In this document: in pieces, positions 46,109 to 58,618 of the stretch
How the letters are laid out: every line of letters starts with the position of its first letter
Numbering within the stretch: position 1 is the stretch's first letter
Origin: Tetragonia tetragonoides
Lineage: Eukaryota; Streptophyta; Magnoliopsida; Caryophyllales; Aizoaceae
DNA length: 64,000 nt
Assembly: GCA_038025085.1 (NCBI GenBank)
Contig: CM076140.1
Span: forward strand, 19,903,501-19,967,500
Direction of reading: 5' to 3'
The notes under the pieces: generated by a model
What the model was told of the DNA's origin: nothing
Seen by the model: only the letters and a program-made list of their open reading frames with translations
The model's database searches: none
Program-made: the position numbers and the translations under genes

Positions 46109-46280
46109 GGCATTATTATTATTGTTATCATTGTCGTCGTATTAGGACTATTACTAATATTGTAGGAAATCTGGTTTGCAAGCATAGACGTGGTTTGTTA
46201 TATAGATACAATTTGCGTTACCTAACCTTTGGTGCGCAAATACTTACCTAGCTTCATGACTTTTCTAGTTATTATTTTGA

Positions 46281-49256
46281 GTTAACTGCTTGACTATTGC
46301 TTCGGTCGGTGTGGCGTCTTTGACTTCTAGTGGTAGAGTTAGGGCCAGTCCTCTGGTGAGATCGGGGTCTCGTAGGGGGAAAGTTGGGGCAAATAGATTG
46401 AGGTTTACCACATGGAATGTAGGGACACTCACGGGAAGAACTCTAGAGTTAGTGGAGGTTTTAGAAAAATATAAGGTTAATATCGTGTGTGTCCAGGAAA
46501 CGAGGTGGTCAGGCGCCAAGGCAAAAGAGATCAATGGATTCAAACTTTGGTATTCAGGGTGTGCGAGTCAACGGAATGGGGTCGGGATCTTAGTTGACAA
46601 GGAGCTTAAACAACATGTTGTAGAGGTAAAGAGAACCAATGATAGGATTATGTCTATCAAGGTGGTGGTGAAGGAGGAGACCTTCAATGTCATTTGTGCT
46701 TATGCACCGCAAGCAGGGTTGGATATGCAACTTAGGCGTCGCTTCTGGGAGGAGTTAGATGAGGTTATTCAGCAGGTTCCCCCTAGTGAGAAACTCCTGG
46801 TAGGAGGAGACTTCAATGGACACATAGGGGCCACGTCGGATGTGTATTCTGGTGCTCATGGAGGGTTCGGGTACGGAGTTAGGAACGATGGTGGCACGGC
46901 GGTCTTAGATTTTTTGACTGCGTATGACCTAATGGTAACCAACTCCTTCTACAACAAAAGAGAGGAGCACCTAGTTACTTTTAGAAACAGCACCGCTAAG
47001 ACCCAAATAGATTACATTCTTGTTAGGCGTGGCGACCGAGGGGCGTGCATGGATTGCAAGGTTTTACCAGGTGCGTGTGTGTCGACCCAACATAGGATGG
47101 TCGTTTTGGACCTTGAGATGAAGGGGTGGAAGAGGAAGAGAAGTGCACACAATGGCACCAAAATCAAGTGGTGGAATCTTAGAGGAATCGGGTGGAGTCA
47201 ATTTAGGGCAAAGGTTGAGTCGGATAGCATCTGGAGAAGAGAAGGTAATGCGAGTCAAATGTGGGCAGGGGTGGCGGATCTCATTAGGAATGCAGCGAAT
47301 GAGACTTTAGGAGTTGCAAGAGGGATAGGAAGTAGCAAGAAGGAATCCTGGTGGTGGAGTGAGGATATTCAAAACAGGGTGAAGGCTAAGAAGGTTGCCT
47401 ATAAAGCCCTAATGGATAGCACTATAGATGAGGAAAAGGTGGAGAAGCGGGAAGTCTACAGAGCGGCAAAGAAGGACGCAAAGAAATCAGTAGCAGAAGC
47501 CAAAAGTAAAGCATATGAGAGCCTGTACCAAAAATTAGCCACTAAGGAGGGAGAACAGGACGTGTACAGGTTGGCGAGAGCTAGGGAGAGGAAGACCAGA
47601 GACCTGGATCAAGTTCGTTGTATTAAGGATGAGGCGGGGAGAGTTCTTGTGGACAACGCGAACATCAAGAGGAGGTGGCATGTGTATTTCAATGAGCTCT
47701 TTAACAACGTTGGAGACGTAGCCATTTCGTTGGGAGACCTTACCACATCCGAGCAATACCGCAACTACAGCTTTTGTCGTCGCGTTACGAAGGAAGAAAT
47801 CAAAGGGGCCATGCGGACGATGAAGAGTGGGAAGACAGTAGGACCAGATGAGATACCCATAGAGGTATGGAAGAGTTTGGGGGAAGAAGGTCTATTGTGG
47901 TTAGTTAGGCTTTTCAACGTGATCCTTAAATCCGCAAGGATGCCGGAGGAGTGGCGACTCAGCACATTGATTCCTCTATACAAGAACAAAGGAGATATCC
48001 AAAGCTGCAACAACTATAGGGGTATTAAGCTACTCAGTCACACCATGAAGCTATGGGAGAGAGTGATTGAGAAGAGACTAAGGAAGAGTACTCTAATCTC
48101 GGAGAACCAATTCGGTTTCATGCCAGGGAGGTCAACAACGGAAGCGATTCATCTGATTAGACGTTCTATGGAGCACTACAGAGAGAGACAAAGGGACTTG
48201 CACATGGTTTTCATTGATTTGGAGAAGGCGTATGACAGGGTACCCAGAGAAGTTTTGTGGAGGTGCTTGGAAGCCAAGGAGGTTCCAGTCGCCTATATCC
48301 GAGTGATTAAGGATATGTATGAAGGAGTGAGGACTAGAGTCAGGACTACAGGAGGGAAAACTGAGCAATTTTCTATAGATATTGGGTTACATCAAGGGTC
48401 ATCGTTGAGTCCCTTTTTATTCGCAACCGTCATGGATGAGCTCACTAAGACTATCCAGGGGGATGTGCCTTGGTGTATGTTGTTTGCCGACGACATTGTT
48501 CTGATAGACGAGACTAAAGAATGTGTTAACGCCAAATTGGAACTTTGGCGGGACACACTAGAGTCCAAGGGATTCAAGCTAAGTAGGACAAAGACCGAGT
48601 ACTTGGAAGGCAAATTCACAAGAGATGGGGTTGCCTCGGATATGGAGATTAAGATTGGTACGGAGGTGGTACCGAAGAAGGATTGTTTCAAATATCTCGG
48701 TTCAGTCATACAGGACAACGGCGAGATTGACGATGACGTGACTCATTGTATCAGAACAGGGTGGCTAAAGTGGAGGAGTGCAACGGGAGTTCTATGTGAC
48801 AGAAAAATCCCACTAAAACTTAAAGGCAAATTTTATTGTACAGCCATCAGGCCAGCTATGCTATATGGGGCGGAGTGTTGGCCGGTGAGGCAGGTGCATG
48901 TGCAGAAGATGCGGGTGACCGAGATGAGGATGCTTCGTTGGATGTGCAACTCTACAAGAAGAGATAGAATTAGGAACGAAGTGTTGAGAGGCAAGGTGGG
49001 AGTGACCGATATCGACAACAAGATGCGAGAAACAAGGCTTAGGTGGCTTGGGCATGTGAGGAGGAGACATCGTGATGCACCGGTGAGAAGGAGTGAGAGA
49101 ATTACACTTAGAGATTGTAAACGAAGACGAGGACGCCCGAAGAAGACTTGGGAAGAGGTAATCAGGCAGGATTTGACCCGTCTAGATCTTACCAAGGACT
49201 TGGTCCTAGATAGGAGAGTATGGCGTAGCAGGATCCGTGTAGAGGATCCGCGTTAG
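46281..49256 (+). CDS. RTE-type ORF: AP endonuclease plus reverse transcriptase
   Basis: Nicks target DNA and copies the element RNA. The frame is open from 46281 (after TGA 46278) to TAG 49254-49256. Endonuclease: [42 protein letters not shown], with [11 protein letters not shown] at the SDH position (Gln-His in place of Asp-His). Linker is Lys-rich and coiled-coil-like. [72 protein letters not shown] and FADDIVL. The C-terminus has [13 protein letters not shown] and RWLGHVRRR. No ATG precedes the endonuclease; the first in-frame ATG is within it, so the start is unclear and may be lost or supplied by splicing. Confidence 0.88.
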   Translation, partial: VNCLTIASVGVASLTSSGRVRASPLVRSGSRRGKVGANRLRFTTWNVGTLTGRTLELVEVLEKYKVNIVCVQETRWSGAKAKEINGFKLWYSGCASQRNGVGILVDKELKQHVVEVKRTNDRIMSIKVVVKEETFNVICAYAPQAGLDMQLRRRFWEELDEVIQQVPPSEKLLVGGDFNGHIGATSDVYSGAHGGFGYGVRNDGGTAVLDFLTAYDLMVTNSFYNKREEHLVTFRNSTAKTQIDYILVRRGDRGACMDCKVLPGACVSTQHRMVVLDLEMKGWKRKRSAHNGTKIKWWNLRGIGWSQFRAKVESDSIWRREGNASQMWAGVADLIRNAANETLGVARGIGSSKKESWWWSEDIQNRVKAKKVAYKALMDSTIDEEKVEKREVYRAAKKDAKKSVAEAKSKAYESLYQKLATKEGEQDVYRLARARERKTRDLDQVRCIKDEAGRVLVDNANIKRRWHVYFNELFNNVGDVAISLGDLTTSEQYRNYSFCRRVTKEEIKGAMRTMKSGKTVGPDEIPIEVWKSLGEEGLLWLVRLFNVILKSARMPEEWRLSTLIPLYKNKGDIQSCNNYRGIKLLSHTMKLWERVIEKRLRKSTLISENQFGFMPGRSTTEAIHLIRRSMEHYRERQRDLHMVFIDLEKAYDRVPREVLWRCLEAKEVPVAYIRVIKDMYEGVRTRVRTTGGKTEQFSIDIGLHQGSSLSPFLFATVMDELTKTIQGDVPWCMLFADDIVLIDETKECVNAKLELWRDTLESKGFKLSRTKTEYLEGKFTRDGVASDMEIKIGTEVVPKKDCFKYLGSVIQDNGEIDDDVTHCIRTGWLKWRSATGVLCDRKIPLKLKGKFYCTAIRPAMLYGAECWPVRQVHVQKMRVTEMRMLRWMCNSTRRDRIRNEVLRGKVGVTDIDNKMRETRLRWLGHVRRRHRDAPVRRSERITLRDCKRRRGRPKKTWEEVIRQDLTRLDLTKDLVLDRRVWRSRIRVEDPR

Positions 49257-49407
49257 ATTAGGGTTGTGCATTGGCTAGTACTAGAGGTTGATTCAGTTTG
49301 TTTATAGCCTGTAGCGTCTCCTTCACTTTATGTTGCTCAGTAAGTAGAATCTTGTGTTAGTATGTTTACTGATTTACTTCCCTTGCCCTTCTGATCATTC
49401 TTTACTG

Positions 49408-49452
<45 letters not shown>

Positions 49453-49611
49453 GTTTTCAAATGCATTTTCAAAAAAAAAAAAAAAGGTTTTTGTGGGTCT
49501 TTCGGAAACAGTCTCTCTTCTAGGCGACTAGTTAGGGGTAAGACTGCGTACATCTGGACCTCCCTAGACCCCGCCCTAGGCGGGACACTTACTGGGTTGT
49601 TGTTGTTGTTG
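49257..49611 (+). other. RTE 3' UTR with SINE-like tail
   Basis: Contains two A runs (about 39 and 14 bases), then a conserved tail with GGTAAGACTGCGTACATC and the GC stem CCGCCCTAGGCGG, ending in (TTG)n at 49595-49610. In RTE elements this region is the reverse-transcriptase recognition tail. Confidence 0.75.
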
Positions 49612-49621
49612 TACAATATCT

Positions 49622-49954
49622 ACTTATATAGGCAAACTTAACATGGTACATGCCCACTACTACCACTAACCATTTAAGTCCACTAACCTTACTACTCCTA
49701 ATTCTTAGAAAATAGCTATTGCAACTAAATATGTTTCCATTAGTAATTTATTTTAATTAATTTTGGAGCATAATTCAACGCAGAGAAGAGTCTTTTTTTG
49801 TATGACGAGACAGGAGTTGAGAGTGCTGAATTTGAATGAACTGAGGAAGTGCAAGGTGTTCTGGAATGGGGACCTTTATTTATAAAAGTAAAAATGATAC
49901 GAGCGCCTAAGCGGTTGGAAAGAAATAAAAAAAAAAAATTTAAAAAAAATAATA

Positions 49955-50015
<61 letters not shown>

Positions 50016-50220
50016 TATGAAAGAACTTCATATTTCCATATTATTGATTAATGGAGGAAACTTTTTTACGGCTAATGGAGTGATCTAGGGACAACAAATT
50101 TAAAAATACCTAGATCAACAATCATTAACATATACTATTATCAATTGTACCTAGTACCCACATAAAAAAAAAAAAAAAAAAAAAGAGCTTGCGGAATAAT
50201 GAAGCAGTAATTTTAGAAAT
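49622..50220. other. No gene; AT-rich with (AAT)n at 49957-50013
   Basis: Holds an (AAT)n microsatellite and A runs. No coding signal. Confidence 0.6.
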
Positions 50221-50283
50221 CTTACTGATCATTCTATTTGCCCTCTCCAACGTTCAGCACATCTAGAACAACAAAAGCAGTTT

Positions 50284-50383
50284 TCTAGTAATATTTCTTC
50301 TCTTCCTTGATGGTCTTTTCCTCTCGAGAGCAAATTCTTTGCACTTCTCCATTTCCTCAGTTACTTCGTTGACATCGATTTTG
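50284..50383 (-). pseudogene. Exon-like stretch, coiled-coil type, possible partner of 51689-51782
   Basis: After a TTGTCCAG acceptor the minus strand reads IDVNEVTEEMEKCKEFALER then a basic KRPSRKRR stretch. Charged heptad-like spacing suggests a coiled coil. Splice phase does not fit a direct join with the exon at 51689-51782, so a middle exon is missing or they are unrelated. Gene not identified. Confidence 0.35.
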
Positions 50384-50399
50384 CTGGACAAGTGAAAGG

Positions 50400-51688
50400 A
50401 AGAGAATAATGACAGTTTTCAAATGTTAATACAAAATTTCAACTATTCTTGCTGAGAAAGATCCACACCAATAAAAAATAAAGTAAAAGTTGCACACACA
50501 CAAAATAAAAATAAAAAATAAAAAATAAAAGTTACACACACACACACACAAAAAACAAAAAAATAAAATAAAAATTGGGCACGCGCACATACACACACCA
50601 AAAAAATAAATAAATAAAGTTACAAACAAAAATAAAATAAAAGTTGCAAGCTATAACAACAGTGAAGAAGTTGGATTAAAAATAAGAGGTGCCATTTATA
50701 TTTTAGTGGAAATGAATTTGTGGATGCTAAATATAAAATATATTGCAGCTTCATTTTAAAGAAGGAGTTGACTATTCGTCAATTCCTCCATTCTCTTGTT
50801 ACTATTGTAATTTCAAATGGAGGTCTAAGTCTTTCAGATACTTTTAATTGAAGTCATAGTGATACAAGCTATCTGAGTTTGACAAGGGAACAAGTGAACA
50901 AAAGCTCAACTTCCTAGGACAAGGAGATATTAACAAGGAAGACTATTTCATTTGAGAGATTTGTACCAAGATTATTAAATCCATTCAGGTATCCCTAATT
51001 TTCAATTTAATATGAGGAACTCCATTTTGAATAGCTTCAATTTATACATGCAAATGTCACACAATTGAAAACTGAAATTTGTAAAGTATTCATACTAGGG
51101 TTAATTGCATTTGAAATTAAACTAACTTCATTACTTAGTTAAATTAAGTGGTACATCACTGATTCCAAACATGTTCCATGACAAGGTAAGGCTCAACGGA
51201 GGCCATAGACATCTTTAATTAAATTGGTTCACAGTAAATTCAGTAAACTCTTACTAAAACAAAATTGGAAATCAAAAAGCTGAAATCATTTCATTAGATG
51301 CATTTTGTTTACTCTAATTAAGAACATAATTTAGAAGCCCAAATAGCCAAATGTGACAAGAATCACTAAAACCTAAAAGCGAAATCTAAACAAAAGTAAA
51401 ATACAAAAATCATCAATTAAATTTCGCAACAGAAACGAGACAAGTATTTCGCACCCAAATTCTTACGAATCAATCAGCAATCAACAGTTTTGAAAAGACA
51501 TAAACAAAATTCAATACAAACAATCGATCAAAATCATAATAAAGGTACTTTCAAAGACAAGTTAAATCAAAATACAACCGAAATTATACTCATCAAGGAA
51601 AACGAAAAATAACCTATCGTCTCACATTTTTGTCGCAAATCTAAAGCTGAAACGGAAAATTTTAGAGAGAGAGAGAGAGAGAGAGTAC
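50400..51688. other. No clear gene; (CA)n and A-rich tracts, segment paralogous to 43.8-44.1 kb
   Basis: 50490-50640 is a CA/AAAT low-complexity zone. 51290-51600 resembles 43790-44050 (TTAGATGCATTTTGT, AATTTAGAAGC, CACTAAAACCTA words in the same order). Confidence 0.5.
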
Positions 51689-51782
51689 CGTAAAGAATAG
51701 TAGAAAACTGAGATTCAACTTCAGGAATTGCATTGATTGGTGGCAATGAACTCGCGATTGCTTGCTTCTCCGTGGTCTCCAT
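51689..51782 (-). pseudogene. First exon of a small unnamed gene, copy 2
   Basis: Minus-strand ATG 51782-51780 opens METTEKQAIASSLPPINAIP then EVESQFSTILY and ends at TTTACG/GTACTC (donor at 51688). Copy 1 at 44050-44131 lacks the ATG. The ATG, donor and CT-rich intron start look gene-like. I do not recognise the family with confidence; it resembles short conserved plant coiled-coil proteins. Confidence 0.45.
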
Positions 51783-52409
51783 TGTTGATATCTGGGAGAG
51801 GAGAGATAGGGAGTCAGAGAAAGTGCGGAAATTTGAGATGAAAGAAATTGAAGGTCAAATCTGGAATGGAAAGTACGGTATGAGTAATTTTAACAAAAGC
51901 AGTCTAAAGGCCTAGCCCAAATTCCTAATCTTAAATGGGCTTTTACCGAAACTCGTTTTATAAAGGGTGTTTCCATTAGTATGATGTACTTACTGGATTA
52001 CAAGAAAATAAATTATCGTAGGAAAAACTTCTCCTTTTTTCCAATCTTCTAGCATTTATTGGGTGATCGCACTGACTTGTGGTTTACCATTAGAAATTAT
52101 ATTTTGAATTGCTATCAAAAATTTATGATTAAAAGTTAATAATTTATCAAATAAAATATATACAAAATCAAAGTTGTGCTATGTGCAATGTAAAGTTTCA
52201 TACATGATATGCAACAATTGTTTGAGTTAAATTGGATAAATAAATCTTATCTCTTTTCATACTTCAAAAATTTTATTCAAGAATTTGTTTTGCCATTTTC
52301 ACTAATTCTTCGTGCGGGGGAAGGAGGTGGTGGTTGGGGGTGGCCACGGCGAGACGACCTCCCATCATGGCTAGGTGGTGGTCAAGGGGCGGGGGTTAAG
52401 GAGGAGAGT
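51783..52409. other. No gene recognised
   Basis: Upstream side of the small unnamed gene, then AT-rich spacer with a GGTGG-rich patch at 52315-52400. Confidence 0.5.
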
Positions 52410-52455
52410 TAAATTAAGGGTTAAGGGTTAGGGTTAAGGTTAAGGTGAGGGTTTG
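52410..52455. repeat. Short degenerate telomere-like repeat
   Basis: AAGGGTTAAGGGTTAGGGTT and GGTTAAGGTTAAGG words; only a few units, plant telomere-like (TTTAGGG) but degenerate. Confidence 0.5.
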
Positions 52456-52479
52456 GTGTCCATGAGAGGAAAAATAATA

Positions 52480-52695
52480 CTCCCACCGTCCTGAAATGAG
52501 TATTCTGTTTGAATTTGCACAATTTTTGAGACAATAGTTTGACCATCAATAATTATAACTATACAAATATCAAAATTATAATAAGTTATGAATAGTATTT
52601 TGATACTGTAAATATTCTTTTTTTTTTCACAAATCAGTACTCAAATTTGTGTGAAATTTGACTCAAAAATCTTGCTGAGGCGAGATTAAGTGGCC
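52480..52695. mobile_element. Stowaway-like MITE fragment
   Basis: Begins TACTCCCACCGTCCTGAAAT, close to the Stowaway CTCCCTCCGTCC terminus. The matching right end was not seen. Confidence 0.45.
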
Positions 52696-53039
52696 CGCAT
52701 TTGATATGGATCGTGCGCGGTGGCCCAGTTTGTTTTTTATGTTTATTTTTATTTGGGATAAATAAATGACTATATATGTTTTTTTCCCCTGCAATAACAT
52801 GAAACATGAACTTGACGTAGTGGTTCTTGCTAGGGTAGATTCTTTTAAACTCGATTGTTCATGAGACTAGATTTCGAATCCGCCTCCTTACAACTTGACA
52901 TGCAACATTATTTATTTACCCATATTTAACATGCATTCGATTGACAAGTTGAGCAGCATAACGACATAACATGTTTTGTACAATAGTTAAAGAAATAATT
53001 TAGGAAGTAATAAAGACATGGTTTTGCATGATATCTATA
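52696..53039. other. No gene recognised
   Basis: Spacer; nothing structured seen. Confidence 0.5.
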
Positions 53040-53640
53040 TTGTAATGACTTGAAAATAAACAGTTAAGCAATTATTTTGATTTGATCCCTTCGGAGTTTA
53101 TTACCTGAACTGTAGGTTATTTAGCAAAGAATGGTAAAAGAAATCTCAAGCAAAGAAAGAGGGGGAAGCTCAAAGTTAATACTTCTGAGAATAGAGTTGT
53201 CAACGAAATGACTGTGTGTAGACTATATATATACTGTGTGCAGAGTGTGTGTATTGAATGAGGGGTCGAAGTGCTGTACTTATAGTAGACGGAGGGTTGT
53301 ACGGTGAACAGATAAGCTTCCGAAGCTTCGACTCGAAGGAAAAAAGCTGTCAACAGCTGGGTAGGGTCGCGACCCTGGGTCTTCTAAAGGCTGTTGGACC
53401 CAGCTGGCATGGGTCGGAAAAATTAAGGGTCGCAACGGCGGACTGGATTACGTCATCACCTTCCGCAGGCCATATCTCACTCGTTTGGGCTCCACTTCAG
53501 ATAATTCAAGATGCATTGGAAAACTTAGCGAGTCTAGTTTCAAATGGTGTTGGTTTCAGGCCGAAATATTTGTGGATATCGAGATATACCCGAAAAATTA
53601 AGGAGTGGTAAGTTTTGGAGCACTAGTCAGTGTTGGGCTC
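53040..53640 (-). mobile_element. Possible LTR remnant
   Basis: Contains a palindromic GGGTCGCGACCC at about 53364, an imperfect repeat of AGCTGG...GGGTCG words, and a TATATATATA box on either strand near 53225. It has the composition of a gypsy-type LTR but neither end could be fixed. Confidence 0.25.
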
Positions 53641-54845
53641 GTAACTACTTGGCGTGTTAAAAGCGTGATGGATATAATTCAATAAATAAAAAATATTTAT
53701 AATTTTGTATGAGTAAGTATATATATCATTCTTATATTCAAAGTGTAATATATGAAAGTTTCAGCTTTGTGTTCCAATCCATACAAAAAGTGGTTGGCTC
53801 ATTCTGATCAATCATTAATATACACACGCGCTTTAACAAAACTAAACTATGATCCAACTTTAAACCTTGGCTTATCAAATAATTATGAATATTAAGACCA
53901 TTTTACTACACATATTTATAATTATTAGAGAGAGATGTTAAAAAATAAGGATTCTAATCTTATTTACATAGCTAGCTAGCATAATTATATGGTAAATTGT
54001 TAATGTTATCCTATGATCACAATAATTAGGCTAATGTCCTAAATAACATGAGTGCGAATATTGTACACTATGAGAATTTAAAGAGTAGTCCTCTGTTAAG
54101 GCTTCAAAAGCTCAATTTAATGATTGAAAGCCCAAACACTAATGTTATATTCCTTATTACTCATCTTCATCATGTACATTAGCCAATAGACCAACAACAA
54201 CAAACTACCGCATGATCACATATGTGCTAAAAAACCCATAAAGATGGAAAACTTCATAAAAATACATCTTCTATATAAAAAAGGGGTAAATAACTTGGCA
54301 TGTATTGCCATACCTCCTAATACACTATCCAATCTTCAGTTAAATATTAAATATTTCAAATTTCACGTGACATTGATCCCAAACCTCTTTAGTAAACCTT
54401 CTTTTCAGGACTCAGTAGCCTCCAAAACAAAAACAAAAAAAAAAAAAAAAAAAAAAACCATAACCATGACCCCAAAATACTCTTGTATGTGGATTCAAAT
54501 TCTCACTCTACTGTCATGTATTATATAATCCCTTTAAAAAAGATACGCCCTTTATAAAAACTATTGCGTAAAGGGATAAACTATATATTTAAATATCATG
54601 AATTGATATAACAAAGAAGAATATAGCACATGTTTTAAACTAAAATCCTTCTAAACAACTCTTACTTGAACTCTACATCAATAATTGATGCAAAAATCTA
54701 CATATGTAAAAGACTAAGGAAAACCATTCTAATCAAAACAAATTGCAATGTACAATTTGTATATATTGATGAATATGAAATCTATTTAGTGTAATATATG
54801 GAATAAATGATAAAGGAGAAGTATTGGAGTATTTTTATTGATCAG

Positions 54846-54847
<2 letters not shown>
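53641..54847. other. No gene recognised
   Basis: AT-rich spacer with a poly(A) stretch at 54428-54457. Confidence 0.55.

Positions 54848-54896
<49 letters not shown>
54848..54896. repeat. (AT)n microsatellite
   Basis: About 24 AT units directly adjoining the left end of the next region, possibly its target. Confidence 0.9.
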
Positions 54897-54899
<3 letters not shown>

Positions 54900-55059
54900 G
54901 AGTTCAAGTGAGATGGCCAGCTACAATGAGATGGTGAGAAGGGATCTCAACCCTTGATCGCTATAATCGAATGGTCAAGATTATATCCGATGGCAAAATT
55001 GTAATAAAAACTGAAGATTTGCTTCTAATAAAAGCCGTTGTTTTATACGATTGACCTTC

Positions 55060-55204
55060 TCCCTCCTTTTCAAGCGCAGAGAGAGAACAGAAGAGAGAGA
55101 CTACGCGAGAGGGAGAATAGGAGCTCCAAGTGAGAGATCGATCTTGAAGGATAGAGATTGAGCTTTTCAACTGCTGTGATTTTGTTTAGATTTTCGATTT
55201 CTAG
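55060..55204 (+). promoter_or_regulatory. Leader-like first exon at the left end of the candidate transposon
   Basis: CT/GA-rich leader followed by TTTCTAG/GTATGTTTTG, a good plant donor. An acceptor-like TTAGTTGCAG at 55487 precedes a short frame beginning MELCQCYSRSERRFPSV. Whether it is transcribed is unknown. Confidence 0.35.
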
Positions 55205-56055
55205 GTATGTTTTGATCGAATTTTCTACTTTCTTCGATTTCTTGTGTTTAAATTTTGTCCAAATTCGATTTCTAGGGTTTTAACGTTGTCCATGTAGAAT
55301 TCTAGAGTTTTTTCGTTGTCTATGTTCAATTGCTAGATTTTCTTCAAATTTCTACTCATCTTAGTCCATTTTGATGTTATTAGTTGACATCTTCTGTTTT
55401 GCGATTGATTTTCGAGCTAGTTTTTGTTCGAATTTGTCTTTTGCTCACTTCTGCGATATTTTGATTTTTTTTTTTTCTGCTTAGTTGCAGCGAAATCAAT
55501 GGAATTATGTCAGTGCTACAGTAGATCTGAGAGAAGGTTTCCAAGCGTAACCAGAAGAAGTAACACACACTTATGCACTTCGAGAGCCAAAATATTGATT
55601 TCTGGTATCTGAATTTACCTTGATTTGAATATAGGAAGGCAGACAATGAGTATTTGGATTTCTGATATCTGAATTTCCCTCCCTTCCCCTTTTGTTTCGT
55701 CTTTATTTTCTTATCTGGGTATTAGTTTCTGTTGCTTCCATTGTTACATTATTTTTTCTGGGTTATGCATGGGGCGAAAGGTCCGATTCTTTCAGAATAG
55801 TAGAGAAATTAATCTTCCTGAATATGTAGGTTTCTATACGTGCTGCACTTTTCTTGTCTTCCCTTCCCCTTTTTATTGGACTTCTGTAAATGTTAAAGGT
55901 TGAAGTTAGAAATACTTATTGGCTCCGTCCAAGTTTTATGCTCCTGATTCATCTAGAAAGTGACTCGTTTTCAACTAAAAAGTGACCCCTATTTAGCTAA
56001 TAAGTGACCCCTTATGTGGCGAAGGTGGAGGGCATTGCCATAACTCCTTAGCATA

Positions 56056-56145
56056 ATGTTTGTTCTTGATCTGAATGTGCCTTATATAGGCACTGATAAA
56101 TATGAATTTCCAATTGCTGAGAAGCTTTTCCCTCGAGTAAGTATA
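56056..56145 (+). pseudogene. Short exon-like stretch, weakly FAR1-like
   Basis: Reads FVLDLNVPYIGTDKYEFPIA then EKLFPR before a GTAAGT donor-like site. The PYIG...F...AEKxF pattern recalls the start of FAR1 domains of FRS proteins and Mutator-derived transposases. The match is short and could be chance. Confidence 0.25.
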
Positions 56146-57021
56146 TGTGTACAACTAAGATTGAACTGGAATCACTATGTTCTACTATCTGCAAAGTATA
56201 CTTGTGAAACCGTTTTCTTAGCAATGTATTTTCAATAGGAATCCAATCTATGGAGGTTCATCTATCATAGATTCACGTCGTTGTGAATCCTGTTTCACAA
56301 AATGGCCCAACTCATGCTTCTGTTGTTATTCTGCAATGAGAAACTCTTCTGGAAGCAGACTAGGCAATCACTTTAATGGTAGATTGCATCAGCAACCTGT
56401 TGGTAATCATTTCTGATAATCCTATGTTATCGTGATGCTGTTTGTTAAGTATTTTAACTTGGCAACTTTCTGAGTATGTAAAGTGTAGTGCATTGGACCT
56501 AAATGTGATTTCATCTATCTTTGCTTTCATTTGCTAATATAATATTCCTACGACAATATATACTTGCTTCTACTTTATCTTGGTTAGCCAGTTATCCTTC
56601 GATGGTTGCTTTCATTTGCTGATATGATTTTATAACCATGGCAACATATGCTTGTTTTACTTTATCATACTGATACTGTACCATTACCAAAGACGAGTTC
56701 TATAAGTGACCCAATATAGTCTTAAAAGTGACCTCCTGCTCCTTTCAAAGTGACCTCTCAATCCTATTGTATCTTTTTTTTTATTTTTAATTTGTCAACT
56801 ACCTTTTTCTATTGAATGTTTTGGACTACTGGTTATTAGTGAGTATGATTCATGCAGGTAATTCAAACTTAGGTGTATGAATAAGTCACTAGAAATCAGA
56901 ACATCTGCATTTTGTCCCTTCATTTAAATTGTGCCTGAAGACTATTTAATAATAAAATGAATGCCTTTGAAAGACTGTTAGGAGTATTTGTGAATGCTAC
57001 AGACAATTAATTGTCATCTTT

Positions 57022-57090
57022 AGTCTATTAGCTCAATGGTAGAGCATTGTGCAATGCACAAAAGATGTGGGTTCAAGTCCCACATAGACT
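57022..57090 (+). tRNA. tRNA-like sequence 1 (probably not functional)
   Basis: Acceptor AGTCTAT pairs with ATAGACT, D arm GCTC-AATGGTA-GAGC and T arm GTGGG-TTCAAGT-CCCAC are perfect. The anticodon arm (TTGTG/CAAAA, loop CAATGCA) has one mismatch and lacks U33. Both internal promoter boxes are recognisable. Confidence 0.55.
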
Positions 57091-57384
57091 TCTTGTTATA
57101 CTGTGTCATTATAGCTAGACAGAAGTGGCTTCTATGCTAAAAGTGACATTGGAAAGTGTTATAAGTGACCCCTCTCCCTTTCTAAATTGACCCCTCAATT
57201 TTTTTACAATTTTATCTTTTTTTTTTTGTTGATTTTAACATGGTTCTTCACTATTTTATTGCAGTTTACCTACATTGCCTTTCATGATCCTATAAGTGAC
57301 CCTCCAAAGTCTTATAAGTAACTCCTCTCTAATTTCAAAGTGACTCTTAATTCTTATTGCAGATCACTACCTAACCCTGTACAC

Positions 57385-57450
57385 AATATTACTCTACCAA
57401 TTGAGCTACATTCACTGTGCAAAGCACATTGCACTAGATGGTCATTTTCC
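57385..57450 (-). other. Permuted tRNA-like fragment
   Basis: On the minus strand an anticodon-arm-like GTGCTTTGCAC comes before the D arm TAGCTCAATTGGTAGAG, the reverse of normal order. The rest of the cloverleaf is missing. Confidence 0.4.
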
Positions 57451-57482
57451 TGTGACCAAGCCTTTGAACCACTAGTAAACCA

Positions 57483-57632
57483 AAACAACCAGTTGTCCGC
57501 CTTCGGACAGTTTTGCGGACCACGGACCTTGATCCGCTTGGCTGCCACATCCACAAGCTTCCCATCACCATCTCTGATAACCACCCACAATCCCATAGAC
57601 TCCCCGTCAAACACCGCGCATCATAGTTAATT
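57483..57632 (-). pseudogene. Captured LINE RNase H fragment
   Basis: Minus strand reads VFDGESMGLWVVIRDGDGKL and VDVAAKRIKVRGP, the start of the RVT_3 RNase H-like domain of plant L1 ORF2. One shift precedes the FDG motif. It is an isolated piece inside the AAGTGACC region. Confidence 0.65.
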
Positions 57633-57890
57633 TTAAGAGTACTAGCCTCAGGTTACACTCTCGATCATTTACTTATTTATAACTAAAAGTGACCCCTTGT
57701 ACAAGAAAAAGTGACCCCATGTACAAGCAAAAGTGACCCCTTGTACCGACTAACAAACGAAAAAAAAAAATGACCTCATGTATAACCAAAGCTGACCCAT
57801 TCAAAACACAGACTGACCTAAGTACCATAAGCTAATCAAATAGTAATCCGAAAATAAGTTAATTTCAAATAGTCAAATATATAAGGTCAT

Positions 57891-57962
57891 AGCCTATGTA
57901 GGATTCGAACCTACATCCTCTTGCGCAAATGCACGGTGCTCTACCAATTGAGCTAATAGGCT
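57891..57962 (-). tRNA. tRNA-like sequence 2 (probably not functional)
   Basis: Acceptor AGCCTAT/ATAGGCT, D arm GCTC-AATTGGTA-GAGC and T arm GTAGG-TTCGAAT-CCTAC are good. The anticodon arm (about CCGTGCATTTGCGCAAG) does not form five pairs with a seven-base loop, so isotype is uncertain (UGC lies in the loop region). Confidence 0.55.
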
Positions 57963-58016
57963 ACATTTCAATGCTACTAACAACAAAAAAACTTAAATTT
58001 AAGAGTAGTAGCAAAA

Positions 58017-58286
58017 GTGACCCCAAATACCCTTACAATGACCCTATATTCTCATGCAACTCTACGTTCTAGGCACAGAGAAAAAATGCAGTGTATCTCA
58101 TGTTTTAAAAGTGAAGAAAAGCATCCTCCTAGAGGATCAATTGGAGAGTGCTGCAAAATAAGTTGGAAGCTGATAGTAAAGCTAGAAAGGAAAGAACAAG
58201 AGAACGTGGACTATGAGCAATGTCCATCTGCGTATACCATGTCTTTTAAAGAACAACATGTACCTGCTTTCTTTGATTATTTTTAG
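58017..58286 (+). other. 89-codon open frame, not recognised
   Basis: Starts within an AAGTGACCCC motif. Contains CISCF and a Lys/Glu-rich middle. No domain is recognised; it may be a captured exon or chance. Confidence 0.2.
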
Positions 58287-58618
58287 CTGAGTTTGTGAAA
58301 GAAAGCAAACTGAATGGTTCTATTCAGTTGTGAGCTGCTTGTTTATGTTGCTGTTGTCAAATGCTTTGTTGCTGCTCCAGCGGAGTACCAACAGATGATG
58401 CCAAATGACCTCCTGTATTCTATGAAGTTACCCATTTCATAACATAAAATGACCCTTATTTTTGGCCAATCATAGCAACATCAAAATCAACCAAACTATT
58501 GTTTCTGGGGTACATACATAGGCATTTAGTTGTAAATTACGTACCCAAACATTGTGCATCTCAAGATAGTTAGTAAGTCACCATAAGTTAATCATAAAGT
58601 GACCTAAATTAAGCTAAT

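Noticed and set aside
52410..52455. Interstitial telomere
   Set aside because: Only a few degenerate TTAGGG/TTAAGG words; not a true telomeric array.
57022..57090. Functional nuclear tRNA gene
   Set aside because: D, T and acceptor arms are fine but the anticodon loop lacks U33 and gives no sensible isotype, so it is listed only as tRNA-like.
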